A DNA stretch of 43,592 nt, taken from the NCBI GenBank assembly GCA_945876435.1, contig CAMCOD010000001.1:83372-126963 (forward strand), given 5' to 3'. The notes beneath the pieces are model-generated. The model did not search any database. It was not told the DNA's origin and was given only the letters and a program-made list of their open reading frames with translations. The stretch is from an uncultured Clostridia bacterium (GTDB lineage Bacteria > Bacillota > Clostridia > Oscillospirales > Ruminococcaceae). The translations under genes and the position numbers were made by a program. Positions 1 through 9,700 of the stretch are shown piece after piece; the first letter of the stretch is position 1, and each line of letters begins with the position of its first letter.

Positions 1-133
1 CCATGACACGTTCCTGCACAGCCTGGTTTTCCCGGAAGGTGCCGCTCTGTTTCAGCATCTGGTCAACCAGGGTGGTTTTGCCGTGGTCAACATGGGCAAT
101 GATCGCAATATTTCTCAGGTCTTCTCTAATCAA
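1..133 (-). CDS. typA: GTPase TypA/BipA, N-terminal end only
   Basis: This is the first 44 codons of a translational GTPase read leftward off the edge of the window. The visible N-terminus has the order [20 protein letters not shown], which contains the P-loop (AHVDHGKT) and is the characteristic start of TypA/BipA rather than LepA or EF-G. TypA is a ribosome-associated GTPase involved in ribosome assembly and stress growth. The start is a TTG at 133-131; I chose it because an AAGGAG ribosome site lies about 8 bases upstream and because the motif begins immediately afterwards. There is no in-frame ATG earlier. The body of the gene lies outside the window, so completeness cannot be judged. Confidence 0.88.
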   Translation of the reverse strand, partial: MIREDLRNIAIIAHVDHGKTTLVDQMLKQSGTFRENQAVQERVM

Positions 134-188
134 AGTTCTCGCTCCTTATCTGTCGAATCAGCGTAAGAAAATCTCTTTCCAACGATAC

Positions 189-217
189 ATTATACTTCTC
201 TTTTTTTCCGTATTCCA
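189..217 (-). promoter_or_regulatory. possible promoter of typA
   Basis: Read leftward, a perfect -10 (TATAAT) lies at 194-189. The hexamer 17 bases upstream (217-212, TGGAAT) is only a poor -35. It lies about 55 bases before the typA start. Confidence 0.35.
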
Positions 218-312
218 GTGCCTTTGTTCAATTCCCTTGTATTGCATAAAGGTTTTTTATTCCGTCCCCCGGTTTTTGTTGAATTTTCAGAACCTTTCTT
301 TCCGATTTCCGT

Positions 313-1059
313 TTATTTCAGTGGAAACAGCTGAAACCACAGCCAAAATAACGCTATCATCACCGGCTGATGCAGCACATAGATCCAAAGCGTATGCCGT
401 CCCACGGCTTCCAGCCAAGGGAGATGGGAAGGATAGAGCCATTCTGGGCCTTTTCCTTCCTGAATCCAACTGCCCAGATAAATACCGGCCAGAAACAGGA
501 AAAACCACGGCATCAGCGGATAAAAATCCGACGAGGAAAAGCCGGCTGTGATCAGCCCAAAAGGGAATAAATAGGGGTTTTCTGTTCTCAGAGGAAGATA
601 GGCCAGGGACCGAAATCCCAAATAGCCTCGGGGAATATTATAAGTCAGCACAAAAAGGGCAAGGCTGATCCCCAAGCCTACACGCCGTGGAATCTTATCC
701 AGCCAGGGCCGAAGCAGGGCTCCTAAAATCATACAGCAGCCCAGCAAATGAAGAATACCGAAGCGGATGGTCAGATCGGGAACCACAAGTGCCGTTGCCG
801 CTGTCATCACCAAAGCCCAGAAGAATACCTGTACGCCCCGTTTCAGAGAGGAGCGGGAAAAACGACTGGAAATACCGGAAATCAGAACAAAGGTTCCGCC
901 CAAGAGAGGCGCCCCCAAATCATTGAACAGAGGGGAGTGAAACCAGTCCAATTCCACTCCAAAAATATACACCAAGCTGAATAGCCCATGATAAATTACC
1001 ATTAGGAGAATTGCCGCACCCCGCAGCAAATCAATGCCGTTGACCCGTGAGGATTTCAT
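313..1059 (-). CDS. DUF1624-type membrane acyltransferase-like protein (heparan-alpha-glucosaminide N-acetyltransferase family)
   Basis: A 248-residue polytopic membrane protein. It opens with RVNGIDLLRGAAILLMVIYH, the motif at the first membrane helix of the DUF1624/HGSNAT-like and OpgC/YeiB-like acyltransferase group, including the conserved D-x-x-R-G and a histidine at the end of helix 1. About seven hydrophobic segments follow, spread to the C-terminus, which ends in a WIYVLHQPV helix typical of the family. Such proteins transfer acyl groups from a cytoplasmic donor to an extracytoplasmic sugar or polymer; the substrate cannot be told here. The start has an AGAGGTG ribosome site. It lies downstream of the terminator of the lipoprotein gene on the same strand, so it is probably transcribed separately. 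The family is fairly clear, the activity is inferred. Confidence 0.75.
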   Translation of the reverse strand: MKSSRVNGIDLLRGAAILLMVIYHGLFSLVYIFGVELDWFHSPLFNDLGAPLLGGTFVLISGISSRFSRSSLKRGVQVFFWALVMTAATALVVPDLTIRFGILHLLGCCMILGALLRPWLDKIPRRVGLGISLALFVLTYNIPRGYLGFRSLAYLPLRTENPYLFPFGLITAGFSSSDFYPLMPWFFLFLAGIYLGSWIQEGKGPEWLYPSHLPWLEAVGRHTLWIYVLHQPVMIALFWLWFQLFPLK

Positions 1060-1117
1060 CGGAACACCTCTTTCTCTGCTTTTGTGAATATGTTATCCAA
1101 ATCCTTCCTGTTTATGA

Positions 1118-1150
1118 AAAAGGCCTGCCGGCAGCCAAAGGCCGGCAGGC
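1118..1150 (-). terminator. intrinsic terminator after the lipoprotein gene
   Basis: A perfect 10-bp stem, GCCTGCCGGC (1123-1132) with its complement at 1141-1150, separated by 8 bases. Read on the minus strand it is followed by a run of five T, directly after the stop of the gene at 1162. Confidence 0.8.
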
Positions 1151-1161
1151 AGGAACCTGCG

Positions 1162-1737
1162 TTAATCATCCAGATCCAGTGCCTCCGGAATATGGGCGTC
1201 AATGATGGAACGGGCGGCATCGTTGTCCTCCAGCATCAGCATCACCAGATACTCTCCCCGCTGGAAAATCACCGCGTTGGCGGAGATGCTGGTAGAATTA
1301 TAAATATCATAATCCATGAAGGCGCGGGTGCGGGCTTCCTGCCAATCCTTCAGATCCTGGCGGACCGTCTCCTCCTGCCCATCCACTGGTTTGATGATAT
1401 ACACATCGGATGCGCCGAAATCTGTTTCCATATAGCGGACATAATATTCCTCAATGGTGTCCAGATCAAAGCCCATAACATCGCTCATCTCTTCATCCGT
1501 AGCGTCTACAAGACCGCTGCTGCGGTCCAACTGGGCATAAATTTCCTCCAAAGCTCCCTGTGGATCCGGCTGGGGCGGCTCCAGCTGCTGTTCCCCTTCT
1601 TTTTCTTCGGCAGCAGTCTGCTTTGGTTCTTCCAGCAGCTCCGTCATGTTTTCACCATCTTCCGGGCCGCCGGCACTGCAGGCAGCCATCGCAGTGATCA
1701 GTACGGCCGCTATGAGCACAAAAATAATATGTTTCAT
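1162..1737 (-). CDS. DUF4358-type lipoprotein
   Basis: A 191-residue exported lipoprotein. Residues 1-20 are a lipoprotein signal peptide ending in a lipobox (ITAMAAC, lipidated cysteine at about residue 20). A Glu/Pro/Gln-rich linker follows to about residue 60. The C-terminal 125 residues resemble the DUF4358 family of Clostridia, with the features I..VDATDEEM near its start, a central E.YYVRYMETD and a hydrophobic strand (YLVMLML) near the end. The function of that family is not known. It has its own promoter and its own terminator, so it is a single-gene unit. The family name is from recall of the pattern and is moderately sure; the lipoprotein nature is clear from the sequence. Confidence 0.75.
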   Translation of the reverse strand: MKHIIFVLIAAVLITAMAACSAGGPEDGENMTELLEEPKQTAAEEKEGEQQLEPPQPDPQGALEEIYAQLDRSSGLVDATDEEMSDVMGFDLDTIEEYYVRYMETDFGASDVYIIKPVDGQEETVRQDLKDWQEARTRAFMDYDIYNSTSISANAVIFQRGEYLVMLMLEDNDAARSIIDAHIPEALDLDD

Positions 1738-1813
1738 CGAAAAACTTCCTTTGCTAAACTAATAAATTGATACTTGGGTTCATGAAGCGGTAGAAAAAGA
1801 CTTTACTGAAAAA

Positions 1814-1841
1814 ATTATATTGATTTTCGCCATACTGTCAA
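1814..1841 (-). promoter_or_regulatory. sigma-A promoter of the DUF4358 lipoprotein
   Basis: On the minus strand TTGACA (1841-1836), a 16-base spacer and TATAAT (1819-1814). The leader to the start codon would be about 70 bases. Confidence 0.65.
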
Positions 1842-2003
1842 GAAAGCATTTACAAATTTATACAAAAATCCGCCCAATCTGAAAAAGTTTACAATCTAAT
1901 GAGGATATGTCTTACAAATTTCCCCTTATAATTCCTGATTTTTGTTTTTTGGTCAATTTAAAAGATAATTTTGGCAAAGATTCTTCCCAAACAGGGGTTT
2001 TAT

Positions 2004-2046
2004 TGCTATAATAATAAAGTTGATACCTTAAATAGAGTTGATACCT
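2004..2046 (+). promoter_or_regulatory. extended -10 promoter with an 18-bp-spaced direct repeat
   Basis: An extended -10 (TGC-TATAAT, core 2007-2012) without a good -35 precedes the NERD gene. Immediately downstream the decamer GTTGATACCT occurs twice (2019-2028 and 2037-2046), 18 bases start to start. The repeat lies where a repressor could act on initiation or early elongation; no regulator is identified. Confidence 0.4.
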
Positions 2047-2097
2047 GATAAAGAAATAAGGAAACATCATCACACCATATCGCAAAGGAGTTTCATT

Positions 2098-2715
2098 ATG
2101 TTTGGTTCGTTTCGTCTTGTCTGTCTTATTTTGGTGGTTGCAGCCACTGTTTACGCCCTGGTCGTCTACTTCCGCCGCAGTACCCTGTTTAAAAAGGGAA
2201 AATACGGCCGCTATTTTGTCAATAAGGTACTGAAACACTTTGCTGCTCCTCGGAAAATGACCGTACTCCAGGATGTAACCATAAAGGACGGCGAACGTAC
2301 AGCCCACTTTGACCATGTGCTTATCGGCTACTTTGGTGTGCTGTTTCTTCAGTCCATTCAGGGTTCCGGGTCTTTCTGGGCAGACGCGAAACAGGAAAAC
2401 TGGGCCTTTACCGACGGCAGCAACGCAAAGCTGATCTTCAAAAATCCTCTGAAAGAAATGGATGAAAAAATCGCCGTATTCCGTCAGGCGCTGAGCCGAA
2501 ACAAAATCTATAACGTACCTGTGGACAGCAGTGTTGTAGTGGTGACTTTGGGTGAGATACCAAAAATGTACCTGTCCAATATCAGCAATCCCAATGCGAT
2601 TCTTATCTATAAAAAGCTGAAAGAGTACCTGTCGCTGAGCAAATTTGAGCAGGATAACGGCGTAAATCCGGAGCAGATCGCCGCTTTGTTCCACCGGGAA
2701 AAAAGCGAAAACTAA
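2098..2715 (+). CDS. membrane-anchored NERD-domain protein
   Basis: A 205-residue protein with one N-terminal membrane helix (about residues 4-23) followed by a NERD (nuclease-related) domain. The domain features visible are the start FDHVLIGYFGVLFLQSI (the usual D-H-x-x-x-G..G motif), a tryptophan-containing turn, a K-NP-L motif (FKNPLKEMD), and a later hydrophobic strand (SSVVVVTLG). NERD domains are related in fold to endonuclease-like proteins and are found alone or with kinase or helicase domains; a function is not established for this form. I place the start at 2098 because AAAGGAG lies 8 bases upstream; an in-frame ATG further upstream at 2038 has no ribosome site and overlaps the direct repeat. 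It is a single-gene unit that shares a terminator with ypeB. Confidence 0.75.
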   Translation: MFGSFRLVCLILVVAATVYALVVYFRRSTLFKKGKYGRYFVNKVLKHFAAPRKMTVLQDVTIKDGERTAHFDHVLIGYFGVLFLQSIQGSGSFWADAKQENWAFTDGSNAKLIFKNPLKEMDEKIAVFRQALSRNKIYNVPVDSSVVVVTLGEIPKMYLSNISNPNAILIYKKLKEYLSLSKFEQDNGVNPEQIAALFHREKSEN

Positions 2716-2742
2716 AGATTGAAAAACAAAGATGTTTTTAAC

Positions 2743-2784
2743 AAAAAGGCAGACCGATGGTATATTCCATTGGCCTGCCTTTGT
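2743..2784. terminator. bidirectional terminator between NERD gene and ypeB
   Basis: A long hairpin (arms about 2745-2760 and 2767-2782, one mismatch and one wobble) with an A-run on the left and T-rich sequence on the right. It can serve both convergent genes. Confidence 0.75.
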
Positions 2785-2796
2785 TCTTTCTCTTGT

Positions 2797-4173
2797 TTAC
2801 TTGGTCAGTACACTATCCTCATCTTCAATAAGAATAAGGATTTTCTCTTCTGCGCTGTTGTTGGCGTTCACATAGACTAAGACATGGTCCCCCGCTGTTC
2901 CGGTGCAGGTAAATTCCCAGCAAAGCACCTCATTTTGACCCTCTGTGGGAATCAGAGCCAGACGGGTATTTTCCACAGTCAGCTGGCTGCTGACAGCCTG
3001 CTGAGCCTGCTCCACGGTCAAAGCAGGCACACCAAGATTCCTTTCCTGATGGTTTACCAGATAGCCTCTGGCATCAAACATATATACTTTACCATCCGAC
3101 AGAGAAACATCCACCTTGATCAAATCGGTATAGCAGGTGACATTATCGGTTTCATAGGCAAAATTAATGGTCATCATACCATCGTCAATTTCATAGTAAG
3201 TTTCCCGCATGGAAGAGATACCCAAGCGCTGTAAATAACTCTGTCCGGCGGCAATAGCCTGTTTGGGGGTCATTCTTACCGGAATGTCCTCCGGCTCCGG
3301 ATAGATCACATAACAAACCTGTCCCCCATATTTACTGATGGCTACGGAACAGTCATCCGAGTAAAACACATAGCAGGGCAAATTTGAATTTTCTTCCCGC
3401 ATATATTGGATATTTACCCCTTCTCCAACGGTTTTCCGGGCGATCTCCCTGGCCTGATCCGAGTCGATGACGGCGCTGTTTTTGGTAATCACCGGGGTCC
3501 TGTCCATAATATGGTCGGAGAAGGGGCCGTCGTAAATCAGACTGGGATAGGCGCTGAAGCCGCCCTCCATGGCATCCAAACTGGTATTTGTAACGATGGA
3601 AGGCATTTCTTCGTCTAAGTTATCGTAGTCTTGGCCTTGAGCCACAATCCGTTCAATTTCCCCAAAAGTAATGTCTCCCCGCTCCAGACTGTCCTCCAGA
3701 TCATCAACAGCGTCGCTGAGACGGTCGGCATACTCTCTCATGCGCTGGAAATTCTGTCTTTCCTCCAGCGTCAGGCTCTGTCCATTGGAGGATTTTCGGG
3801 ACAAATACATGGCATAGTCCCCTACTTGAGACAAAAATTCATTGGTTTTATCCAGATGCAGCTCCGCTACCGGCAGCACGCTGATGGCGCTTTTGGCGGA
3901 TGCGGCCTCCTTCCACAGCTTCGCGGATATTTGGGACAACTGAGCGGGTGTTCCCGCATACATACCTTTGATCAGATCGGTGGAAATATTGGACAGGTTT
4001 TCCGATGCTTCCTGTACGGCCCGGCGATAACCATACTCCATGGTTCGCCGGTACTGAACATTTCGCCAATAGGTGTAGCCGCCCCAAATCCCCAAAACTA
4101 CCGCTATCCCGGCCAGCAGGGCAATTAAAACCCGGCCCGCGCCGCTCATGGACGCTTCTCTGGATTCGTTCAT
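2797..4173 (-). CDS. ypeB: spore germination protein YpeB
   Basis: A 458-residue protein matching YpeB, which in Bacillus is needed to keep the cortex-lytic enzyme SleB in the dormant spore and to regulate it. Visible features are an N-terminal membrane helix (RVLIALLAGIAVVLGIWGGY), a helical region with the family motif YRRAVQEASENLSNI, and C-terminal PepSY-like repeats (for example DSDQAREIARKTVGEGVNIQ and MTPKQAIAAGQSYLQRLGI). I chose the ATG at 4173, not the in-frame ATG at 4221, because AGAAAGG lies about 10 bases upstream of it and the helix then sits at the normal distance. sleB, the usual upstream partner, is absent here: the upstream neighbour is the divergent cysteine desulfurase. 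It implies a spore-forming ancestry. Confidence 0.88.
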   Translation of the reverse strand: MNESREASMSGAGRVLIALLAGIAVVLGIWGGYTYWRNVQYRRTMEYGYRRAVQEASENLSNISTDLIKGMYAGTPAQLSQISAKLWKEAASAKSAISVLPVAELHLDKTNEFLSQVGDYAMYLSRKSSNGQSLTLEERQNFQRMREYADRLSDAVDDLEDSLERGDITFGEIERIVAQGQDYDNLDEEMPSIVTNTSLDAMEGGFSAYPSLIYDGPFSDHIMDRTPVITKNSAVIDSDQAREIARKTVGEGVNIQYMREENSNLPCYVFYSDDCSVAISKYGGQVCYVIYPEPEDIPVRMTPKQAIAAGQSYLQRLGISSMRETYYEIDDGMMTINFAYETDNVTCYTDLIKVDVSLSDGKVYMFDARGYLVNHQERNLGVPALTVEQAQQAVSSQLTVENTRLALIPTEGQNEVLCWEFTCTGTAGDHVLVYVNANNSAEEKILILIEDEDSVLTK

Positions 4174-4258
4174 AAAATCCCAACCTTTCTTGTTTTCGTA
4201 TTCTTTGGAAATAGCATGCACAAGAATTTAAAAATTATGTTAATAAGCCGCTAATTAT

Positions 4259-4287
4259 TTGAAAAGCTTCTGTAATTGCAGTATAAT
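4259..4287 (+). promoter_or_regulatory. sigma-A promoter of the cysteine desulfurase operon
   Basis: TTGAAA (4259-4264), 17-base spacer, TATAAT (4282-4287). The leader is about 83 bases long; I see no known riboswitch in it. Confidence 0.75.
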
Positions 4288-4376
4288 GAAAACGAATATC
4301 GCCAGTTTTTTGCCAAATCGGACCAAAACAGCAAAAAACAGCGCAAATGTCCCAAAGGTTTAGCAGGAGGAAGTAT

Positions 4377-5516
4377 ATGGATCAGGAAATTTATTATGAC
4401 AACAGCGCTACCACACGGGTGCGCGATGAAGCAGCCCAGCTTATGCTGGAAATGCTGTGCCAGTGCTACGGAAACCCTTCATCGCTGCACAGCAAAGGCT
4501 TTGAAGCCCAGCAGCGCATGGAAAAAGCCCGAAAACAAGTGGCCGCCTCCTTAGGCTGTGACCCGTCCTGCATCTATTTTACTTCCGGTGGCACAGAGTC
4601 CGATGTTCTGGCCCTTTTAGGCGGCAGCGAGGCCATGAAACGCAGAGGAGATCATATTATTACCACCGCCATTGAGCATGATGCGGTTCTCCATACCTGC
4701 AAACACCTGGAGGAGCTGGGATGGAGAGTCACCTATCTGAAACCGGATTCCCAGGGAAATATCTCTGTGGAACAGGTTTTGGAGGCTATGGAAGATAAGA
4801 CGGTGCTGGTATCCATTATGGCGGTCAATAACGAAGTGGGAAGCATTCTTCCCGTGGGGGAGATAGCCAAAGCAATCCGCCGGAAAAATCCCAACACCCA
4901 GATCCACTGTGACTGTGTACAGGCTTACGGAAAACAGCCTCTGAAAGTGGGCAAAAACCTGGATGTAGACTTTCTTACTGTCAGCGGCCATAAGATTTAC
5001 GGCCCCAAAGGCGTAGGCACCCTCTATGTGAGAAAGGGCGCTAAGATCAAACCAGTCCTCTTCGGCGGCGGTCAGGAAAAAGACCTGCGTCCCGGCACGG
5101 AAAACATTGCCGCTATCTGCGGCATGGGTCTTGCGGCGGAGCTGATCTGCGACGAAATGAAAGAAAATGAAGCTCATGTTGCGGCCATCAAAAATTCCCT
5201 GCTGGAAGGGCTGAAAAAAATCCCGGAAGTATGCATTATTTCACCGGAAAACGCTACACCTTATATATTGAACATCTCCGTTCCGGGTATCCGCTCTGAG
5301 ATCATGCTTCACTTTATGGAGGAACAGGGAATCTACCTGTCCAGCGGCTCTGCCTGCGCCAAAGGCGGTCCCAGCCATGTGCTTTCCGCTATGGGGCTGG
5401 ATCGAAGCATTGGCGACAGTGCCCTGCGTCTCAGCTTTGGACGCTACAACCGTCCGGAAGAAGTTCCTGTCTTTTTGGAGGCGCTGCAAACAGCCATCCT
5501 CCGTTTCAAGCGTTAA
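4377..5516 (+). CDS. cysteine desulfurase (NifS/IscS class)
   Basis: A 379-residue PLP enzyme that removes sulfur from cysteine as a protein-bound persulfide. Visible are the N-terminal YYDNSATTRV motif, the ESDVLALLG segment, the PLP-lysine motif SGHKIYGPKG (Lys206), and the persulfide loop SSGSACAKGG with Cys327, followed by PSHVLSAMG and the C-terminal SFGRYN motif. The start at 4377 is set by AGGAGG 7 bases upstream; an in-frame ATG at 4347 has no ribosome site. The next gene, 79 bases on, is thiI, and the pair is a common one in Firmicutes, where the desulfurase feeds sulfur directly to ThiI. It is therefore more likely a tRNA-thiolation desulfurase than the iron-sulfur cluster enzyme, although this cannot be excluded. 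Confidence 0.9.
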   Translation: MDQEIYYDNSATTRVRDEAAQLMLEMLCQCYGNPSSLHSKGFEAQQRMEKARKQVAASLGCDPSCIYFTSGGTESDVLALLGGSEAMKRRGDHIITTAIEHDAVLHTCKHLEELGWRVTYLKPDSQGNISVEQVLEAMEDKTVLVSIMAVNNEVGSILPVGEIAKAIRRKNPNTQIHCDCVQAYGKQPLKVGKNLDVDFLTVSGHKIYGPKGVGTLYVRKGAKIKPVLFGGGQEKDLRPGTENIAAICGMGLAAELICDEMKENEAHVAAIKNSLLEGLKKIPEVCIISPENATPYILNISVPGIRSEIMLHFMEEQGIYLSSGSACAKGGPSHVLSAMGLDRSIGDSALRLSFGRYNRPEEVPVFLEALQTAILRFKR

Positions 5517-5595
5517 TTAAGCTTTCAATATTACTCTACGCAGGGGGCATAGAGTACAAGTTGCATAGAATCAAGCAGAAGGGAAAAAGAGCAAA

Positions 5596-6768
5596 ATGAA
5601 TGAAATTATCTTGCTGAAGAACGGGGAAATTGCCCTGAAGGGCCTGAACCGTTCTGTCTTTGAGGATAAACTGATCAACAATGCCCGCAGACGCCTTACA
5701 GATCTGGGGAAATTCGGTTTCCGCAAAGCCCAGTCCACCATTTATGTGGAACCAAAAGAGGAAAACATTGATCTGGATGAAGCTGTAGAGCGGCTGCAGA
5801 AGGTTTACGGTATCATCGCCCTGACCAAAGCGGCTGTAGTAGAAAAGGACTTTGAAGCCATCAAGCATACGGCCGTGACTTATCTGAAGGACGAGTTGTT
5901 GGAGGCCAAAACCTTCAAAGTAGACGCAAAGCGCAGCGATAAATCCTTCCCGTTGAAATCCCCGCAAATCTGCGCGGAATTGGGCGGTTATATTTTGGAA
6001 AACTTCCCCCATCTCACCGTAGATGTCCACAACCCTGACGTCACGGTGGTAGTAGAGGTCCGTGATTTCGCTGCCTATATCCATGGCAAACAGCTTCCCG
6101 GCGCAGGTGGCATCCCGGTAGGTTCCGGCGGTCGGGCACTGCTGCTGCTGTCCGGCGGTATTGACAGCCCGGTGGCCGGTGCCATGATGGCAAAACGAGG
6201 CTTGGAGGTCTTTGCTATTCACTTTGCCAGCCCTCCCTATACCTCGGAACGGGCAAAGCAAAAAGTCATTTCTCTGGCGGAAAAAATGACTGCCTACTGC
6301 GGCAGGATCAATCTCTTTGTAGTCCCCTTCACGGAAATTCAGGAACACATCCGCGACGACTGTCCGGAAGAACTGTTCACCATTATTATGCGGCGCTATA
6401 TGATGCGGATCGCCTGCCGGATCGCCCGTCAGAGCGACTGTGAGGCTCTGGTCACCGGCGAAAGCGTGGGACAGGTGGCAAGCCAGACCATCCAGGCAAT
6501 GAACTGCACAGATGCCGTTGCGGATATGCCGGTGCTGCGCCCTGTGGTAGGCATGGATAAGGAAGAAATCGTTCAAATTGCCCATAAGATTGATACTTTT
6601 GAAACTTCGATTCTGCCCTATGAAGACTGCTGCACCGTCTTTACGCCAAAGCATCCAAAAACCAAACCGGTTATGAAATTTGTGGAGCAGGCTGAGGCCG
6701 TTATGGACATGGAAGGGCTCATCCAGCGCGCCGTAAACAATACGGAAACCATTAAAATCAATCGTTAA
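5596..6768 (+). CDS. thiI: tRNA 4-thiouridine synthase ThiI
   Basis: A 390-residue enzyme that adenylates uridine 8 of tRNA and exchanges oxygen for sulfur. The order is a ferredoxin-like N-terminus (ILLKNGEIALKGLNRSVFED), a THUMP domain to about residue 165, and a PP-loop ATP pyrophosphatase domain with the signature SGGIDSPVAG starting at Ser186. The motif EDCCTVFTPKHPKTKP near the C-terminus is typical of ThiI. There is no C-terminal rhodanese domain, as is normal for Firmicutes, so sulfur must come from a separate desulfurase, probably the preceding gene. Eighteen bases separate it from the next gene, which has a strong GGAGGT site, so all three genes are likely one operon. Confidence 0.93.
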   Translation: MNEIILLKNGEIALKGLNRSVFEDKLINNARRRLTDLGKFGFRKAQSTIYVEPKEENIDLDEAVERLQKVYGIIALTKAAVVEKDFEAIKHTAVTYLKDELLEAKTFKVDAKRSDKSFPLKSPQICAELGGYILENFPHLTVDVHNPDVTVVVEVRDFAAYIHGKQLPGAGGIPVGSGGRALLLLSGGIDSPVAGAMMAKRGLEVFAIHFASPPYTSERAKQKVISLAEKMTAYCGRINLFVVPFTEIQEHIRDDCPEELFTIIMRRYMMRIACRIARQSDCEALVTGESVGQVASQTIQAMNCTDAVADMPVLRPVVGMDKEEIVQIAHKIDTFETSILPYEDCCTVFTPKHPKTKPVMKFVEQAEAVMDMEGLIQRAVNNTETIKINR

Positions 6769-6786
6769 GCGACCGGAGGTGTCGTT

Positions 6787-9700
6787 ATGAATATATTCGT
6801 AATAGGAGTGGCCCATAAAAACAGCCATTGTCTGCTGGCCTCTCCTTATATGGAAAAGGAACTGCATCTTCTGGGCATCGAGCCGACGGTGATCGCCGCC
6901 GCAGACGAAGCCCAGTTAACAGCCGCGTTCCAGCAGGCCATGCTCCTTGGCGGGCTGATCCTGACGCCGCTGACGGGAAATGCGGTCATTGACCAGCTGC
7001 TTTCGGAAAACATCGCCAAAGCCTGCGGTGTTCCCATGGAATTAAACCAGCATGTCTTTCAGCAGATTGCCGAGCGCAACGTAAAACTGACAAGAGAGGA
7101 GGCTGTACGGCTCTCCACCCTGCCGAAAGGGGCTCAGGTCTATGCTGTCCACGAGAACAGCACCCCTGCCTATCAGTTGGACGGGGAAAACATTCACGCG
7201 ATTGTCCTGCCGGCTGACCCTGTGGAGCAGTGTGCAGTCTTTCTCAATACCGTTTTCCCAACCTTCGCACAGCAGCCCAAGTATCCCTGCTCCAGCCACA
7301 TCCTTCGAGTAATGGATCTTTCCCTTGCGGAAGTGGAAAGCGCACTGAAGGCAGCCCTTTCTTCTGAAAACCCCTGCGTAGCCGTTTATCCTGGAAAGGA
7401 AGAAACAATTATCCGGGTGGCTGCCCGTGCGCAGAATCAGCAACAGGCTGTTTCCGCCTGCCAAACCGCAGCCGAAACCATTCTGGAGCATTTGAGCGGT
7501 TATGTGTATGGTGTGGATGTACCCAATATCGAACGGGCGCTCCTCCAACATCTGGAGAAAAAGCGCTTAAACTTGGCTCTGATGGAAAGCGGTACCGGCG
7601 GCTGGGGAGAAAAACGTCTGAACAAGTGCAAAAAAGACAACAGCGTAACGCTCTCCTTCGCTCAGGAAGTCCCGGCAGAGTTTTCCCAGGCTTATGGCAC
7701 CGTAAGCCTGCAAACTGCCTCCGCACTGGCGGCAGCCGCATCGGATTCCGCCACCATCGGCGTCGCAATAACCATGCCGACTGCTCAAGAGAAAGCGGCG
7801 TCGGCTTATGCAGCGGCCAGCTTTAACGGTCACGTTTTGACAAAAGAGCTTCCCATCACCGGTTTCCAGTCTGTTCAGCAGTTAGAAAACGCCTGTGTAT
7901 CCCATGCGCTGAACTTAGCCCGCAAATTCGCGGAGTCTTACCCTTCCCTGCCAAAAGGAGCTGCCGCTGCCGCCTCTGTGCTGACAGCAAAAAAAACAAT
8001 GGCGGCCCACAAAGAGGAAACAGCAGCAATGACAAATAAGACAGAAAAGAAATCTCCTGGCCAAAAAATCCTTCATGCTATTTTCCCGCAGAAAAGCGAC
8101 AGTAAGAGCGAAAAAATGCGGAAAGCCGGCATTCTTCTATGCCTCTGCGTTTTCTGCGGCTCTATGGGCTACCTGCTGAACCATCATCAGCAAGGTGTTA
8201 ACGCTGGTTTGGAAAACGAAAGACTGAACAGCATGCTTCAGGACGCCATTGACGGCAAGCTGGAGGTGGATCAGGAACTGCTGGATAAGGTAGCTCCTGA
8301 GGTTCTGGATAAATATAAGCCCTTCGTTGCCATCAACGAGGATATGAAAGGCTGGATCCAGATCCCCGACACCCAAGTGAGCTATCCGGTGGTTCAGGCA
8401 CAGGACAACGAATATTACCATCGCAAAAACTTCGAAGGGGAATATGACTACTACGGCGTTCCTTACCTGGATTTTGAATGCTCGATCAATGTGGATGACA
8501 TCAGCGATAACCTGATCATCTACGGTCACAACATTGGTAATGACGGCCTGATGTTTAACCCGCTGTCCTATTACAAACAGCTGGACTTCTACAAGTCCCA
8601 TCCGGTTGTCCGCTTTGACAGCGTTTATCAGGAACAGGAATATAAAATCTTCGGTGTATTTATTACCAACGCTCAACCGGAGCAGGACAACGGCACCGTA
8701 TTCCGATACAATACCTTTGTGGATCTGGACGATGAGGACGAATTCAACACCTATGTCAACGAAGTCCGCCGCCGTTCCATGTGGGACATTGATGTGGATG
8801 TACAGCCAGGGGATAAATTGCTGACCCTCTCCACCTGTACTTACGATTTCCGCCCGGAGGCCCGCATTGTCATCGTTGCCCGAGCGGTTCGTGAAGGGGA
8901 GGATGCGACAGTGGATACATCCACAGCTGTACAGAATGTGGATGCCTACTTCCCGCAGGCCTATTACGACGCTCTGAATGAAAAAGCAAAATATGGTCAG
9001 GTAAAGGGTATCACCATCGACGGTAAGGACGAATACACCTTGGAAGTTGGCCAGACTTTACAGCTGAAAGCGATCACCACCCCTGCTGACGCGCCGATCA
9101 ATACGGCAACCTGGGATTCTTCCGCTTCTGCCATCGCCACCGTTAACTCCAAAACCGGTCTGGTAACGGCTGTTGCGCCTGGTGAAGTCAACATCACCGC
9201 TATGGCTGACGACGGCGGTTATGTGGATACGGTGAAGATCATCGTCAAGGCTAAAAATGCCTTGGAATATCTGTATTTTGACTACGATGAGATCTCCCTC
9301 AGCGAAGGACAGTCCACCAAACTGAAGGTATACTTGGAGCCGGAGGATGCCGCTGTGGATCTGCAGTGGTCCGCGGACAGCGACTGCCTCTACACCGCAG
9401 TGAACAAGTCCAATCCGAAGGAACTGTACATGGAAGCTCTGTCTGCCACCGATCAACCAGTTCCTATCACTGTTACAGACAAACTGACTGGCATCTCCGC
9501 CACCTGTAACGTCACTGTGGGAGGACAATCCAGCAGTGTTTCTCTGAGTACCAGCTATCTGGAATTCACTTTGGGTTCCTCGGGACAGATTTATGTTATG
9601 GTAAATCCCGCCTCAGCAGCATCCGGTCTATACGCGGAAAGCCGCTATGACTGTGTGGATGTAAGCTCTCCCATCAACAATGGCAACGGTACCGTAACCT

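Noticed and set aside
1912-2694. A 260-codon frame antisense to the NERD gene
   Set aside because: The plus-strand gene has a ribosome site, a membrane helix and a domain match; the antisense frame has none.
5536-6867. A 443-codon open frame antisense to thiI
   Set aside because: It overlaps thiI and the next gene start fully; no ribosome site and no domain pattern.
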